This document shows, one piece after another, positions 25,298-37,270 of a DNA stretch of 64,000 nt. The notes beneath the pieces were generated by a model. The model made no database searches and had not been told where the DNA came from. It was given only the letters and a program-made list of their open reading frames with translations. Positions within the stretch are counted from its first letter, which is position 1. Every line of letters starts with the position of its first letter. Source of the DNA: Owenia fusiformis (lineage: Eukaryota; Annelida; Polychaeta; Sabellida; Oweniidae); NCBI GenBank assembly GCA_903813345.2, contig CAIIXF020000001.1, positions 44,843,885 through 44,907,884 of the forward strand. Direction: 5' to 3'. Both the position numbers and the translations under genes were made by a program.

Positions 25298-25386
25298 CAA
25301 ACTTTTTTTGTGGACGGTGTTCAGTGGTTGGTATCTGTAACAAATGGTAGGTAGTGAGATTTTGTATATGTTAATGCCTTGTTTTA
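25298..25386 (+). repeat. decayed, internally deleted copy of the GTCACCACC repeat
   Basis: It has TTGTGGACGGTGTTCAGTGG, then GGTATCTGTAACAAAT, then a right end TATGTTAATGCCTTGTT, in the order seen in the fuller copy at 40627-41153. The middle is missing. It shows that the family also occurs outside the 26 kb element. Confidence 0.55.
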
Positions 25387-27200
25387 ATATTAATTGTTGA
25401 AACAACCAATGTGTCCCAGGTTTCCAACTCGTTATTCTTCAACATGGAGTCATGTCGTGATTACATAATTCAAAATCAAACAGCCGCCATTTTTTTACTT
25501 TAGAATTTGAATCGCAAATAATGGTCTTACTTCCGAACAAAAAATTCAAAACACAAAAAGTGATCAATATATTAGTTCAAATCTTTTAGATCACTGATGA
25601 TGAACTTATAGTCAGTTTTAATGTTAGAAAATAACAAAATTTCCAAAATTGTCGTCGATTAAGGTCAAGGTCAATATCGAGTTGAAACCCTGAGAGCCAA
25701 TCCTCCTTGGTATTTGGAGGTCCTGGAATGTCAATGTGATGTGCTTAGATTAAGGTATTCTGATTAAGGTCATCTTGTACAAAAATTCTTAATTTGAGAC
25801 TAAGAGTTTCTTGAAACTATAATAATGCCATGATTAGTAAATGTCATGCTTCAAGGTCAAAATAAAAAGAAAAGTCAAATGTCAAGGTTTGGGAAGGTAT
25901 ACATAATGCATTATATAATGAAGTGATGGAAGGGGAGGTCACCAAAGCGGATACCTTGGGATAAGGAATACCAAAGTCAATTGCATATTCTGTGTTTTCT
26001 GCCACCCTGACAGGTTGCTGATTGCAAGATATAAATATATGAGTTAGCAGGTTTTAGTTCTTTCTGACCAATTGCATGTTTCTAAAATGGAAAATAGAAT
26101 TAGGATGCATTTTGAAAAGATGCCAGTGTTACACTCTCTTTGATGTATCCTTTCTATTCCTTCAATTTCAATTGTCTAAAATGGGCAGTGACTATATATT
26201 GTCATGAAGCTGAGCTAAGTTTGAAATATTGGCCATTTTTTTTTTATCGAAATCAGGAACCATAAAATTTTTGTTTTTAATTTCTGTGGTATACGAGTGT
26301 TATACGATACAGCAAATATGAATTAAACATTAACATCATTTTATTACTATAGTACCCATGAAATTCTTTGACAAAATAGTCCAACAAAGTGCTACTAATT
26401 CTATTTTTGATGTTACACAGTTTATGATTAAAATTGCTCATTTAATTTGATATTGGAGACTTAATAATGTTTTGTAAGACAATCTTTACCAGAAATGTGT
26501 TTAAGCTGAGAAAATGAATGATAGATTTGATCATTTTTGAACAAATAATGCTTTTAAATGGCCGTAGAGAATGACCAGATCAGCCTGACCTTGAAGTTTT
26601 AACACAGTGCATGCATTTCACCCAAATATGGAAAGTGCAAAAATAGACATGTCAATCAAATCTCGAACTGTTTAAAGAAATTGAAATTCAGTTTGATTTG
26701 AGGTTCTGCTTTATTCTATCTATTAAGATAGTCAAACTGTCTTATATAGTGCATTATGAACTTTACAAAATAATACAATTTGATGATTATGATATAGATC
26801 ATCATGCATGATCATGCATGATCATGACCTATTTTACAGTAATTGAATTTTAATTCTATTTATAGCTCAAAAGTTTCAATAATAAGGAAAAACAAAAGGG
26901 ACTTTTGATTCATTTTAAGATAAATATACCATTCTAGTAGTTTCTCTCAAAAACATTGAAAACTGATACCTCTAAGGTATAATTGTTGGGAGTGGCTCCA
27001 GGACCGACAATTGTCGGTACTGGAGACTGTCCAGGGGTATTTGCTGGGGTACCGACAATTGTCGGCACTCTATCGTCACCTAGTAGTGCCAGATAGAGAA
27101 TCGACAATTGTCGGTACGCAAGTGGCTGCTACTTGTTTTTGCTAGAGAGCCGACAATTTCATAAATAAATCCACTACTTTTACTCTTAGAGATAACCTCA

Positions 27201-27272
27201 TCACTGGTAGTCTAGTGGTTAGCGAGCACGACTCGAACACGCTCGGTCCCGAGTTAGAATCCCGGCAGGAAC
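27201..27272 (+). other. tRNA-like sequence (pseudogene or SINE head)
   Basis: TGGTAGTCTAGTGGTTAGCG matches a tRNA D-arm/A-box, and CGAGTTAGAATCCCGGCAGG is a degraded B-box, at the right spacing. A run of T follows (27274-27279) as a Pol III stop would. The acceptor stem does not pair and the B-box departs from GGTTCGAATCC, so a working tRNA is unlikely. A tRNA-derived SINE head or a tRNA pseudogene is more likely. Confidence 0.45.
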
Positions 27273-28034
27273 TATTTTTTCTTTTGAGGGGGGAGGCATA
27301 GTGCTCCTTTTGCAGTATGGAATCGTACAGGCATTAACTTGTAGTGAGCCATAATTTATTTCGACAAAAATTGATTCAACTTCCATCAAAATTGTCCTAC
27401 AAGCTTCAATTAAAAAACATTTTAAAGCTCTTTTCTTGTTCTATCTAATGGGTCGATATATACAGTTAGGGGAGGGGATTGCCCCCGTCGACCTCTACCC
27501 TTACTACGCCATGGCACAGGAGAAATATCTCATTTGGAATATATCACTGTTAACATTGCGTTTGGTAGCTCTCTCATTCGAGATGGAATCGTGGCCATTA
27601 ACTAAGTGAGCCAAATGCAACTTCCATCAAAAATTGTGCTATAAGGTATGAGTACCGTAATCCAACACCAAATTCGAAAATTCATAACAATACTTTGCAC
27701 ATATGGCGTTCATGACCAACTATGAAACGCTTACCCCCCATAGTGTTATATATCAAAATGCACCTGTCCATATAGGGGTTCGATTGACCTACATCAAATT
27801 ATAGGGAGTCAGGTTACTTTTTGAGATATCACTTCCTCAATTCTGATATGACGGGCAAACGCGTAGTAAACATGCTCACGTTCGGAACTATTTTGACCTA
27901 CATCGCTATTTTCGTAATTCAAATGAAAGTTGAACTCCTCTTTATTTTGATACCAAATAGTGGCATACTAGGTACCCTAGAAGCCAACTATGGGTTATTT
28001 AGAACGATACCACAGGTTTTTAAATGGACTATAT

Positions 28035-28865
28035 CACAGGCTGGTATCGAAAGATTTGTCCGCTGTGACGGAGCATGCTATTTTTCGTAAAAACACTAAG
28101 AATGCTTCACACTTTATTTTTTTACTCATATGTTTCGTTACATCAAGGAAAATTACTTGCTCCATGCAATGGATATATCATTTGCGGGTAACCTTCACTT
28201 CTGTTTTAAGTCCAATAACGCCAGGAGTAAAAGCTATTGAAAACGGCGCAAGAGTATCAAACTCTAAAATGTACCATTTCTTTTTAAACTTTTTAATGGC
28301 ATGATATAGTGACACGATAATATTAAAATATGTTTTCAGCATAAATGCAAAGGTATTAATGAGATATTAACGCATTACGTCTTTTTAATTTTTTTTATAA
28401 AAAATAATACGAATATTTTTTGTCCGCTGTGACGGAGCATTCTCACAGTTTACATTTGCAACTGCTCCGTCACAGCGGACAAAAAAATAAACATTATGTT
28501 TTATAAAAGAATTAAAAAGACCAAATACATCAACATCTCATTTATACCTTTATAGTAATGCTGAAACCATGTGTAAATAATATTGTGTCGCTATATCGTG
28601 CCATTAGAAAGTTAAACAAGAAATGGTACATTTTGAAGTATGATACCTCGGCGCCATTTTCAATAGCTTTTCATCCCAGCGTAATTGGACTTCAAACAGA
28701 AGTGAAAGTTACCAGCAAATGATATATACATTGCATAGAGTAAGTAATTTCCTTTGGTATAATGAAACATATAAGTTAAAAAATAAATCGTGAAGTATTC
28801 TTAGTGTTTTTATGAGAAATAGCATGCTCCGTCACAGCGGACAAATATTTCGATGCCAGCCTGTG
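28035..28865. repeat. 830-bp palindrome with four copies of a 19-bp box
   Basis: The arms 28035 to about 28439 and about 28463 to 28865 are inverted copies at roughly 80-85 percent identity. The box TGTCCGCTGTGACGGAGCA occurs at 28057-28075 and 28421-28439, and its inverse at 28463-28481 and 28825-28843, so each arm is bracketed by the same box. The boxes are identical while the sequence between them has drifted, which suggests conserved protein-binding or end sites. Open frames here are accidental. Confidence 0.75.
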
Positions 28866-29385
28866 TATATATACCTTTTGGCGGATGGATATGGAACCTC
28901 ATACCATACGATAAGCTTCAAATAAAAAACATTTTAGCTATTTTCTTCTATCTAATGGGTAGCAAACGCCCCTTTCTACGCCTGATCGGCTCAGGAGAAA
29001 TATCCTGTCTGTTTAGAATATATATAGCCGTTTACTCTGCATTAATAGCTCTCTAACGTCTTACATTCTTACTTGTTCATGTTTTTTATTGGGTTTTCAA
29101 CGTTTACCACCATTCCCTGTTCCCGGGCTACCATTTTTTGACTGGGTTTGGTAATCCCCGGGGCTAATGCCCTCCCCGGATTTTGCACCTGTTCCCAAAA
29201 TACCCGTATGATAACTGAAATATCCCCCCGCGCATTGCGCATGCGCCAGAATATTCGAAAATCAATATTTGTCGGTCCTCTAGCGTGTAAACACAGCATA
29301 TCTCCCGTACCGACAATTTATTTGTCGGTCCTCTAGCGTGCCACCACATCAGAGTCTAGAGTACCGACAATTGTCGGTACTCTAG

Positions 29386-30235
29386 TATGGCATTATTTTT
29401 GCTTCTTTATTCATTAAATTCAAATATATTCGATATATGAAACATTCATATTCGCTAAATCATTTTCCATTCGGTAAAAACGTTTATATGTTTATTACAG
29501 CAAATTAAGTTTTCAAAATAGCCAATCACTTAATACTATGTGCATTAAATTACATATTTCATTCGTTAAATGATATTTTTTGCGTAAATTGTTATGGTAT
29601 TCCTTAAGAGTAACACATTATATGCACAATATTGAATTTCTATTTGAACCCTACCGAAATAAGTTTGCCTATATTTACCAAATGGTTTATTTTTCTATGA
29701 CATAGTTAATGCATTTTACCGAAAGCTAATTTGCTATTTACCGAAAGCTAATTTGCTATTTACCGAATGCAATAAAGTAATATTCGATAACTTGCGTTGT
29801 TGTTCGATATTTTGTCACGTGACTTCGAGATTTGCAAAATGGCCGCGCAGCTATTCTACATCGTACAAATATATCACGTGACTGAAAGTCTCGTAAATTA
29901 TCGAAAAATAACGAAATTTATCGAATGTGGCATTCGGTATTTACCGAATATAAATAATTTAAATACCGAATGTACAAATAATTAATTTAATTATACGTGG
30001 GTTAAGGAAAACAAATTGATTCACTGCATCACACAAATACATGTATACATATCAAATGTGAATGTCAATACAAAGAACAAGTGAAACTATTTAGCGAATA
30101 TAAATTGTATAGATTATTACATTTGATAAAATAAAAAAATATTCGATAGATTGGGTAAAGGTTTGGTAAATTGTTTCTTTTATTTGGTATTTATGGAATA
30201 TTAATGTACCGAATAAAGAAGCAGTTTAAACACCA
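29386..30235. mobile_element. non-autonomous TIR element with 8-bp duplication (hAT-like)
   Basis: The 8 bp TACTCTAG stand on both sides (29378-29385 and 30236-30243). The subterminal TGCTTCTTTATTC on the left is mirrored by GAATAAAGAAGCA on the right, while the outermost 10 or so bases match less well. An 8-base duplication suits hAT elements. The interior is AT-rich and full of ATTTACCGAAT and ATTCGATAA words, including a 22-bp tandem near 29714-29770. No transposase frame. Confidence 0.55.
29714..29770. repeat. 22-bp tandem repeat with TTTACCGAA words
   Basis: Two and a half copies of a 22-bp unit (TTTACCGAAAGCTAATTTGC plus TA) inside the hAT-like element. The same TACCGAAT word is scattered through the rest of that element. 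Confidence 0.8.
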
Positions 30236-30243
30236 TACTCTAG

Positions 30244-31467
30244 CCTTTACGATAATTGTTTCCTTGGAGACGGTCCCCATGACACACCTTAGTTGCAATT
30301 CTGTGAATCCTGGATAATAGGACCTTGCTCTCAGTTGCTTGAGTGCAAATGGCTATATTCATCACTCAAAAAAACAATTAATTGGTCATTCTGATAATGG
30401 TCTATTTTATGAAAGTGCATTTTCCACTTTGTACAAAATGATATAGAATTCATTAGTCCAATTGTTTGATGTTTATTTTGTACCATAATGGACCGAACAA
30501 CAAATCAATTAACGAGCCCACATACTAAATCTACAAGGACAACTTCAAGGACTAATGCCATGCATTGAAATAGCATCCTCAATAGATCATAGCCTGGTAT
30601 TAAAATGACACAATTAGAAGTAGAATCGCTCTAGAGGAAGCCCTGTCATGACCGACAATCAGGCTAAATAAAAGTTCGATTGAAATTGTAATGCAGATAC
30701 GGAATCCTCAAAAGCAAGGTTACACAATTCGCATGTGCCTAAGAAAATACTTGAACATTCTTGATTTATCATTTTACTTAATTTCTTAAAAGTACATATC
30801 ATCACATATACGTTTTAATAAGCTTTAGCGAAAATTATGAAACGGATGAAAAGTAGCCGACATTTATTTTCAAATTGTGAATTAACCATTGAAATTTCGA
30901 AAGACATTATATCAGCTTCGAGATTATTCAGAGCCATTTTAAATTGGAAAAGGTTAGGATTGATTCATATCTTTGAGTATAACAAACATTTCAGTTTGAT
31001 GAACCCAACTTGAACCAGAGGGACCATGGTTTAAAATTACTTAACGTATATCAACTTTTAGTAGCATTTCCACATTAATAAAATTAATGAAGTGCTTCAA
31101 AACAATTCCCTTCACACAACAACAAAACAATGCAAGCAATAAAAAAGGCAACAATAAGTGAGGGAATAGATAGTTCAATACAAATCGTCCCTAGGGAGTC
31201 CTACTCTGTCAAATTATCAATTAATACACACGCAATAAGTGCGCGAAAATATCCTCATAATACCAGAATATTCTTTGTGAATGTCATTTTGTGGCTAATT
31301 CATGAAAGGTGGACGCTTATTGCAGGCTCTCAACTCAACAATGTTGGTGGCCATAAAATACAATCAAAACATGAAATATTTACTGAAAATAATGAAATAA
31401 AATATATGTAACAAAAACGCATCCAGTAAACGCTGTTTAGTATCTAGGCCTCGATGGAATCGAAGGA
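30244..31467. other. intergenic, nothing recognised
   Basis: AT-rich sequence with no repeat ends, splice-supported frames or RNA genes that I can see. It includes the promoter side of the gene that starts at 31468. The frame 31130-31411 has no supporting signal. Confidence 0.4.
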
Positions 31468-34400
31468 ATGAGTAGAGAAAATAATATATTTGGTTTTGAT
31501 GATTTGGCCCCGCACTCAGTCTCAAAAAAGATGCAGAACAATGCTTTCGGTTTCGGTGATGACTACGTTACGAGATTCGAACCCCGAGTCACTAATACGA
31601 CTGTTGCTGATTCCAAGGAACAAAATGGAAAAGTATTCAAGTCAAATAATCCGATAGGTGAGTATGTCCAATTAAGCGTGAAATAATGTTTCTAGTTTTA
31701 AAGATAATTTCACGTTTGTTGCTTTTTTCAGAATTTATAGATCAGTCATTCAAAATAAAAAGTGCCCCCAGATCATTCATAACCATTATGACATATATAA
31801 GGGTTATTCACTGGGAGGTTTTGGATACAGGGTTTAATCCAAGGGAATATGTACACAGAGGGACCGCAGGAACCAAGGGAGGTACACATATTTGCCGACG
31901 GAAAAATCCTGTTTCCAAAACCGACCGTACACAACAGACGTATTCCATTCCTGCACTAGGTACACAAAACGCATTTTCTTATTTATAAAGAAGATTTTAA
32001 TTAGTTTGTGAAATTTTCACACTCATATATTGCTGGAGCAGATCAATGAATTGATATTGAAATTTAAGATGTATAGCATACGTTTGAATTAATATAGTAT
32101 TTATTTTGCAAATTGAGCAACACATAAATTGAGTTCACTTTTCAGGCACGTTTCAGGAGAGATTCACTCTAGATAATTTGGGTAGGTATGTGTAGCATGG
32201 TCAATTTTTGCAAAAATATAGTATTCTACGGAATGTTTTCTTTGTAAAAATATATATGCGTAACTTATTTCCACAAATGTTAGAGAGCTTGATACAATGA
32301 CTGATTTACCTTAGTTCCTTTACTTTCTAACCAAGGTGCTCATTTGTTTCTTGCCTTTTACGTTCTCTGAATAAACAAAGACGTGATTGGATTCTCGACA
32401 CTTATGTAGCTACTGCTTTACTATCAACTAACCTCTTTTTTATTCATCGATACGGCGAGGTACGACGTGCGTAGATCAGCCATCATGAAATAGATAACGA
32501 ACACACATCTAACTCAGAAAAAAGGTGAATTTGGAAGTGTTTGAAAATGTCAGGTTGAAATTGGTGCAGCTCTCACATTGTGTTGGATAAGAGCTGTTTT
32601 TAATTAGATGTCATTTAGATTTTTTTCATTTCTCAGTGAAATATGATATTTACGCAGAGATCTCCCATATTTTCCAAGAATAAACTCATTTGCAATCGCG
32701 AACACTGAGTGAGTCAGCTTTTCATATCGCCATGATAATAATATTGGTAAAGAATATTTACTTTTGTACTTTGCTCGAAAATATGTTTCTTTCAAATTTT
32801 ACCTAAATGGGGGAATAGAAACTTTCAGTTTGAATTGAAAAACCGTTATTTTGCTTTAAAATCTGACGAAGTGGTTGCCCTGCTTGTACCATGTTCGACT
32901 TCCCTCGTGATTTTTCAACTTTTAATAACTTGATATATTTTATAACTATAAGTATCATGTGCTATTTTTTACGGTCATCAACTTTACTATGACTTATCGG
33001 AATATCATTTTATCTAATCTTTGAACTTGACAAAAATAATTGTAGTAAAATTATCCGCGAATATAGGTATTGAATAATCTCCTGAATACGATTCATAGGA
33101 GGGATTTTTATTGTTATCGGCTGTATTTCATGAAATTATTCACCGGGATGAAAAGTATCATGGGAAAATAAATTACATACTAGTAAATCAGGAGAATATA
33201 TGCTCTTTCAATTCTCTATAAGTTGAATCAACCTATGCTGGCACCGGAACAATCTCAATGGGCTCATTAAGCCAGATTAATTGGTTCAACATCAATTGCA
33301 ATATGATTTATAAATATGATTACTGTTGCAATGGCATTTTGATCATCAATGAGGATTCTTCAGCACATAACCAGCATTTTGTTTTTTTGGATAGGCGTTA
33401 TGCTGGTTACAACTGATGTTCTTTGTCCGCATGTCCAACTTATCTCTATGCAGTTCTAAGAATGCTTTTAACCATCTAATAAAATAGATGTGTTGATTTA
33501 AGCTAATTACCCTATCATCAACGTGTTTATATCAATTTTATGTGTTATTACGTTTCATGTATATGAGGCCAGAAAAATGCAATTTGATAGGGTAATTACT
33601 TTCAGAATAATTGTCTTATCTTTAGGTGGGAATAAAGAGGCCTTTTTAGTCTGTTTACTTTATTTGGAAAACTATCTCTACTTATCATTTCTTGTTGGTA
33701 CCCTCCCCTCCATAAGTTTGGCAACCTTTTTCCCCCCATTGAACTACGTGTTAAAGCCTCTTTACCTTTGAATTTTTATTTACTTAACCTGCGATGAAAA
33801 TACTTATACTATTGATGGAAACGTAATTTGACTTTAATTCCAATACCTCCAAATTTTCTCAATTTTTTTCCTCAATTACAGTAGGTCGAAAATTGATGAT
33901 GAATTAAATGAATTTTTAAAAATCGACATTCCCATGTTAACCAATGGGAAATGGTAGGTTTGCAGCAAGTCATATGACAGAATATCCATCCATCCGAGTC
34001 CTTGCAAAAAATACGAGTTAGGCAGGTAATTGAATTTGCTAACTTTATTTAACAAAAAATTGATATGTTTCTTCAGGTTCAACAAAGTTATAGGGCTTTA
34101 AAGTCAAAATTGTTTTTCAAAAAACCTCTCCCATTGACATAACACAGGAGGCGAAAAATTATTTTCAAAAATGACTTTGAACCGCTGTAACTTTAATATT
34201 CATCAAATAAACTAAACACTTAGTGTTCAAAAAAGTTAGACAATTCAATTTTCTATATAAAAATATTTTTTGCTGAATCTTTTACGGAAAAGATATCCTG
34301 ATTTCTGATTTGCCCCGAACCCTCCATTTCCCATTGGATTACATGGGAATGACGATTTTCAAAAATTCATCAAATTTATCATCAATTTTCGACCTATTGT

Positions 34401-34949
34401 AATTGAGGAAAAAAATTGAGAAAATTTAGAGGTATTGGAAATAAAGTCAAGTTACGTTTCCATCAATATTATAAGTTATTTCATCGCCGGTTAAGTAAAT
34501 AAAAATGTAAACGTAAAGAGGCTTTAACACGTAGTTCAATGGAGAAAAAAGGTTGCCAAACTTATGGAGGGGAGTGTAGTTCTTAAATTTATTTTTTGCA
34601 TTGTGTCGCTGTGCTTTTCCCTCCTCTAAATCTTACACTCCTCACAAATCATTGAGCAACAGAAAGTCCCGTTTTGTAAAGCAGAGTGGAAAAGTATGTA
34701 TTACTTTGGCGATTTCAACTTTACAAGTCCTAAATTATAGGTTTTCGTAACTTTATTTGAAGCAACGGTCTTACCAACGACCACACACTTAACAAAACAT
34801 CGGTCATAGTACGCATTTCATAGATATTTCTAATCACTTTATTTGTTCCAGGAATTAGAACTGCTCAATATACCGAGTATTTGGATCACAGCTCACTGTA
34901 TAAAAAACAATGTTTACCTTTCCGTTTCGCTGGTTTGTGGGCTCATTAA
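31468..34949 (+). CDS. four-exon gene encoding an unrecognised 183-aa protein
   Basis: Exons are 31468-31657, 31732-31959, 32146-32181 and 34852-34949. All three introns are phase 1 with GT-AG borders (GTGAGT, GTACAC, GTAGGT donors; pyrimidine-rich acceptors), and the joined frame ends with TAA at 34947-34949. Such agreement over four exons is unlikely by chance. The protein begins MSRENNIFGFDDLAP, repeats a similar NNAFGFGDD element about 20 residues later, is basic in the middle and ends YKKQCLPFRFAGLWAH. There is no signal peptide, membrane segment or domain I know. It is short, soluble and rich in Tyr/Arg/Phe, which would suit a small structural protein (for example in cilia), but that is speculation. 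Intron 3 contains the palindrome at 33703-34574. An upstream exon is possible. Confidence 0.55.
33703..34574. repeat. 870-bp foldback element in intron 3 of the four-exon gene
   Basis: CTCCCCTCCATAAGTTTGGC at the left is mirrored by GCCAAACTTATGGAGGGGAG at the right. The arms continue inward for about 400 bp at moderate to high identity (ACGTAGTTCAAT, TTACTTAACC, TCAATTTTCGACCTA, CCCATTTCC/GGAAATGG words all mirrored), meeting near 34,137. Non-coding; target duplication not evident. Confidence 0.7.
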
Positions 34950-35778
34950 GGTTATCAGATAGTTGCATTACCTTGATTACCTCGTGTAATGTTCTATGGA
35001 ACTTTGAACAATTTTCATTGTACTCTCGATCAGCTAAGATCCCAAGGGAGAGGAGAGAGAGAGGTGAGGTACAGTACAGGGTAACACGGGGGAGTAGTTG
35101 ACCATTGTTTCTTCACTATCAGATTTACATCTTCATCCGCAATTTTCTATTTTCTCATTATTTTGATTATTTTACCAAATATGGATATTCCAAGTAATCA
35201 CGCAATTCTCACGTGGGCTGTCCAATGTCCACATCATGATTACATGCAATGATTTTCAATTAATTTAAGCAAATGATGGAACGCTGGGGTTTTAATCTTA
35301 TACTTTTACTTTAGGAATTAATATTTTTGTATGATAATTGAAAAATAAATTGCTGAAGTCATAAATTATTATCAATGGTTTGTCATCACCCGTTTTTGAC
35401 AGTTTGGCCTAAAAAGGACAAAAAGGCCAAGTTATGCCCAAGAAGGTCCAATTTTGAAGCCTTAGAAGCTTCATACGTCAGTTTGGGTTCCACAGTCACA
35501 TCTTACAAAGAACGCAAACTTTACATTTTTACGCTCATTGTACCGTTAGGTGTTCACTAATTTAGGGTGATTTATCCTGACTCCAGTAGAGTATGCGGAT
35601 GAAGGGTGTCCACTAGAGACAAGCGTTCACTAGAGAGAGGTGTTCACTAAAAAAACAATCGAATAAAATGTTTCATAAGTAACCAATGGATTGATTGTCA
35701 AATAGGACAGTCAGGGGTAGGGCAGTCAGGGGGATATACACTTCGAAACGATTCTTAGAAATTTTCAGTAATTTTGTA

Positions 35779-35824
35779 TTCAATATTATGTCATCGAGAA
35801 TTTCAATATTATGTCATCGAGAAT
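35779..35824. repeat. 23-bp exact tandem duplication
   Basis: A 23-bp unit beginning TTCAATATTATGTCATCGAG occurs twice back to back. It is an isolated recent duplication with no gene context. Confidence 0.8.
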
Positions 35825-36711
35825 CTGCAAATGCGTCAATAATTAAAAACTGAAATAAAATTCTAAAATCCCGTGATCATTATGAATTCTTAAAAATGGT
35901 AATTATACAAATTAGATGTCAAAAATATTTTAACACTGAGCCTTATTGCGAGAACCTCATGTAATATTCATCAAAACAGAAAAATACATCAAAAATTGTT
36001 TCCCCGATATTTATTTGAGGTAAATACCCATGTGAACTGGTAACAGTTTGTTTCTTTACTTACGCAACTTAACCGGAAATAAGTGTCCAACATATTTTCA
36101 AGAAGGCCTACATTCTAATTGATTTCAACTAAATGACTCAACGCGTTCACAATTTACAAAATGTCTTCATCCATTTAGATCAGCTATAATTTACTTACTC
36201 TGTGATCAATTGCAGAATAATCACCCTTTTGTACGACATTAAAGTAATTAAATCATAAAAAAGTAATCATTTTCGACCGACGAGATAATTGAGGTGACTT
36301 AAGTTTAAGTTAGAAAACATATCATGGAACTAGTTGGAAAAAGTCTGTTACAAGCACCTGCCGGTCAAATCAGGTTGGTCCGCAGAGTATACGGAAGCAG
36401 CAAGCTCTAGATAGATAACCATACGATGTGATTTTGATGGTTATGGTGTCTAATTATGCATGCAATTGAAGCAATAGAATCTGCTTTGAATTCTTATCTA
36501 TCGAACAGTTTAGAAGGCACTCATTGTGACATCCATAGATATAGAACCTGACTTGTAACAGTCCCTGTTATGTAAGCAAATGAGGAAACGTAGAAACAAC
36601 TTTTACTAACCGTAAGTGAAGTGTTTGATAAAGTGAGACACTTGTGGGGAAAGTGGAAGATGACAGAAATGCGGATTTTGGGTGATAATAGCTGGAGAGG
36701 TTCACACTCAC

Positions 36712-36799
36712 CCAGGATTTTGGGTCTGAGGCGAACAAACTCAACCAGCTCTTCGAAACAGCGACCGCTTGTTGTGCAGGAATGACAATTACCGAACGG
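36712..36799 (-). CDS. weak candidate exon on the minus strand
   Basis: A 134-codon open frame spans 36521-36925 on the minus strand. Within it a cysteine-containing segment (NCHSCTTSGRCFEELVEFVR, then LRPKILG) is followed by a strong donor (CTGG|GTGAGTG, exon end 36712), and a modest acceptor lies before 36799. The segment reads like protein, but no partner exon was found on either side and I do not recognise it. It could be an exon of a host gene that the 26 kb element landed beside. Confidence 0.22.
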
Positions 36800-37044
36800 C
36801 TTTAGAGCGATGGACGAAAAGTATATGTTTTCGGGTAAGTTGAAGTAACTTTGAACCAACAAATTAAAGTACTCGTGCAAAGTTTGATATATTCTTTCAA
36901 TATTAAAATATTTCTTGCGTCTCAAACCATTGTTTTAGACAATTTCGAAGAGATGAATTAAAAATTTGTTGAAATCTAACAATCGCTTATATTTGAACCT
37001 ATGTTGTCACTTTTTAAAGTAAACGATTTTCAATTTATGTGATA

Positions 37045-37089
37045 ACCCTTATAAAAAATTCAACCTTGAAAGTCCGAATTTAAACCGTT
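37045..37089 (+). repeat. left terminal inverted repeat of the 26 kb element
   Basis: 45 bp beginning ACCCTTATAAAAAATTCAAC and ending TTTAAACCGTT. Every base matches the inverse of 63303-63347. Sequence outside the tips shows no similarity, which fixes the ends. Confidence 0.9.
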
Positions 37090-37270
37090 GCACAATCATT
37101 GTACAATCATTGATCCGATCATTTATGCAACCATGCCAACCGTTACGATGCAACCATTACAATTTTGGTTGTAAACTCATTGAAATGTTTCAATCATATG
37201 TAACCATTGTAAACGCTTGACAATTTTGGTTGCATTTCTTGCAACTGTTTCAATCGAATGCAACCCTTTA
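37090..37270. promoter_or_regulatory. left subterminal cluster of TGCAACCATT motifs
   Basis: Within 180 bases of the left tip, TGCAACCAT/TGCAACCATT occurs at about 37126 and 37149, TGTAACCATT at about 37199, and related TTGCA/CAATCATTG words fill the gaps. The right end carries the same words in inverse orientation. In other DNA transposons such mirrored subterminal clusters bind the transposase; that role here is inferred. Confidence 0.5.

Larger units (their letters stand above)
23214..26985. other. 3' flank of the PSMG1-like gene and AT-rich intergenic DNA
   Basis: The presumed 3' UTR begins at 23214. Two short inverted-repeat elements lie here (23577-23766 and 24581-24785), with a decayed copy of the GTCACCACC repeat at 25298-25386 and a small tandem of ATCATGCATG near 26797-26826. 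No other gene evidence. Confidence 0.4.
26995..29377. repeat. composite palindromic element with CCGACAATTGTCGG boxes
   Basis: Perfect 14-bp palindromes CCGACAATTGTCGG stand at 27004-27017, 27052-27065 and 29364-29377, with a one-mismatch copy at 27101-27114. Half or split copies lie near 27149, 29268 and 29310-29328. They cluster at both edges of a region whose centre is the long palindrome 28035-28865. Related sequence also flanks that centre in direct order: TCTATCTAATGGGT occurs near 27438 and again near 28948, and GGAGAAATATC near 27511 and 28992. This looks like one or more foldback elements with palindromic terminal boxes. No transposase was recognised. Confidence 0.55.
34950..37044. 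other. downstream flank of the four-exon gene up to the 26 kb element
   Basis: It contains the 3' flank of the gene, a GTTCACTA-rich fragment (35548-35660) related to the 9878-10810 family, a 23-bp tandem duplication at 35779-35824, and a low-confidence minus-strand exon (36712-36799). Otherwise plain AT-rich DNA. Confidence 0.4.

Noticed and set aside
27201-27272. Functional tRNA gene
   Set aside because: The A-box is good but the acceptor stem does not pair and the B-box is degraded.
27821-28304. Two overlapping open frames in the 28 kb palindrome
   Set aside because: They cross repeat borders and palindromic arms, with no domain or splice support.
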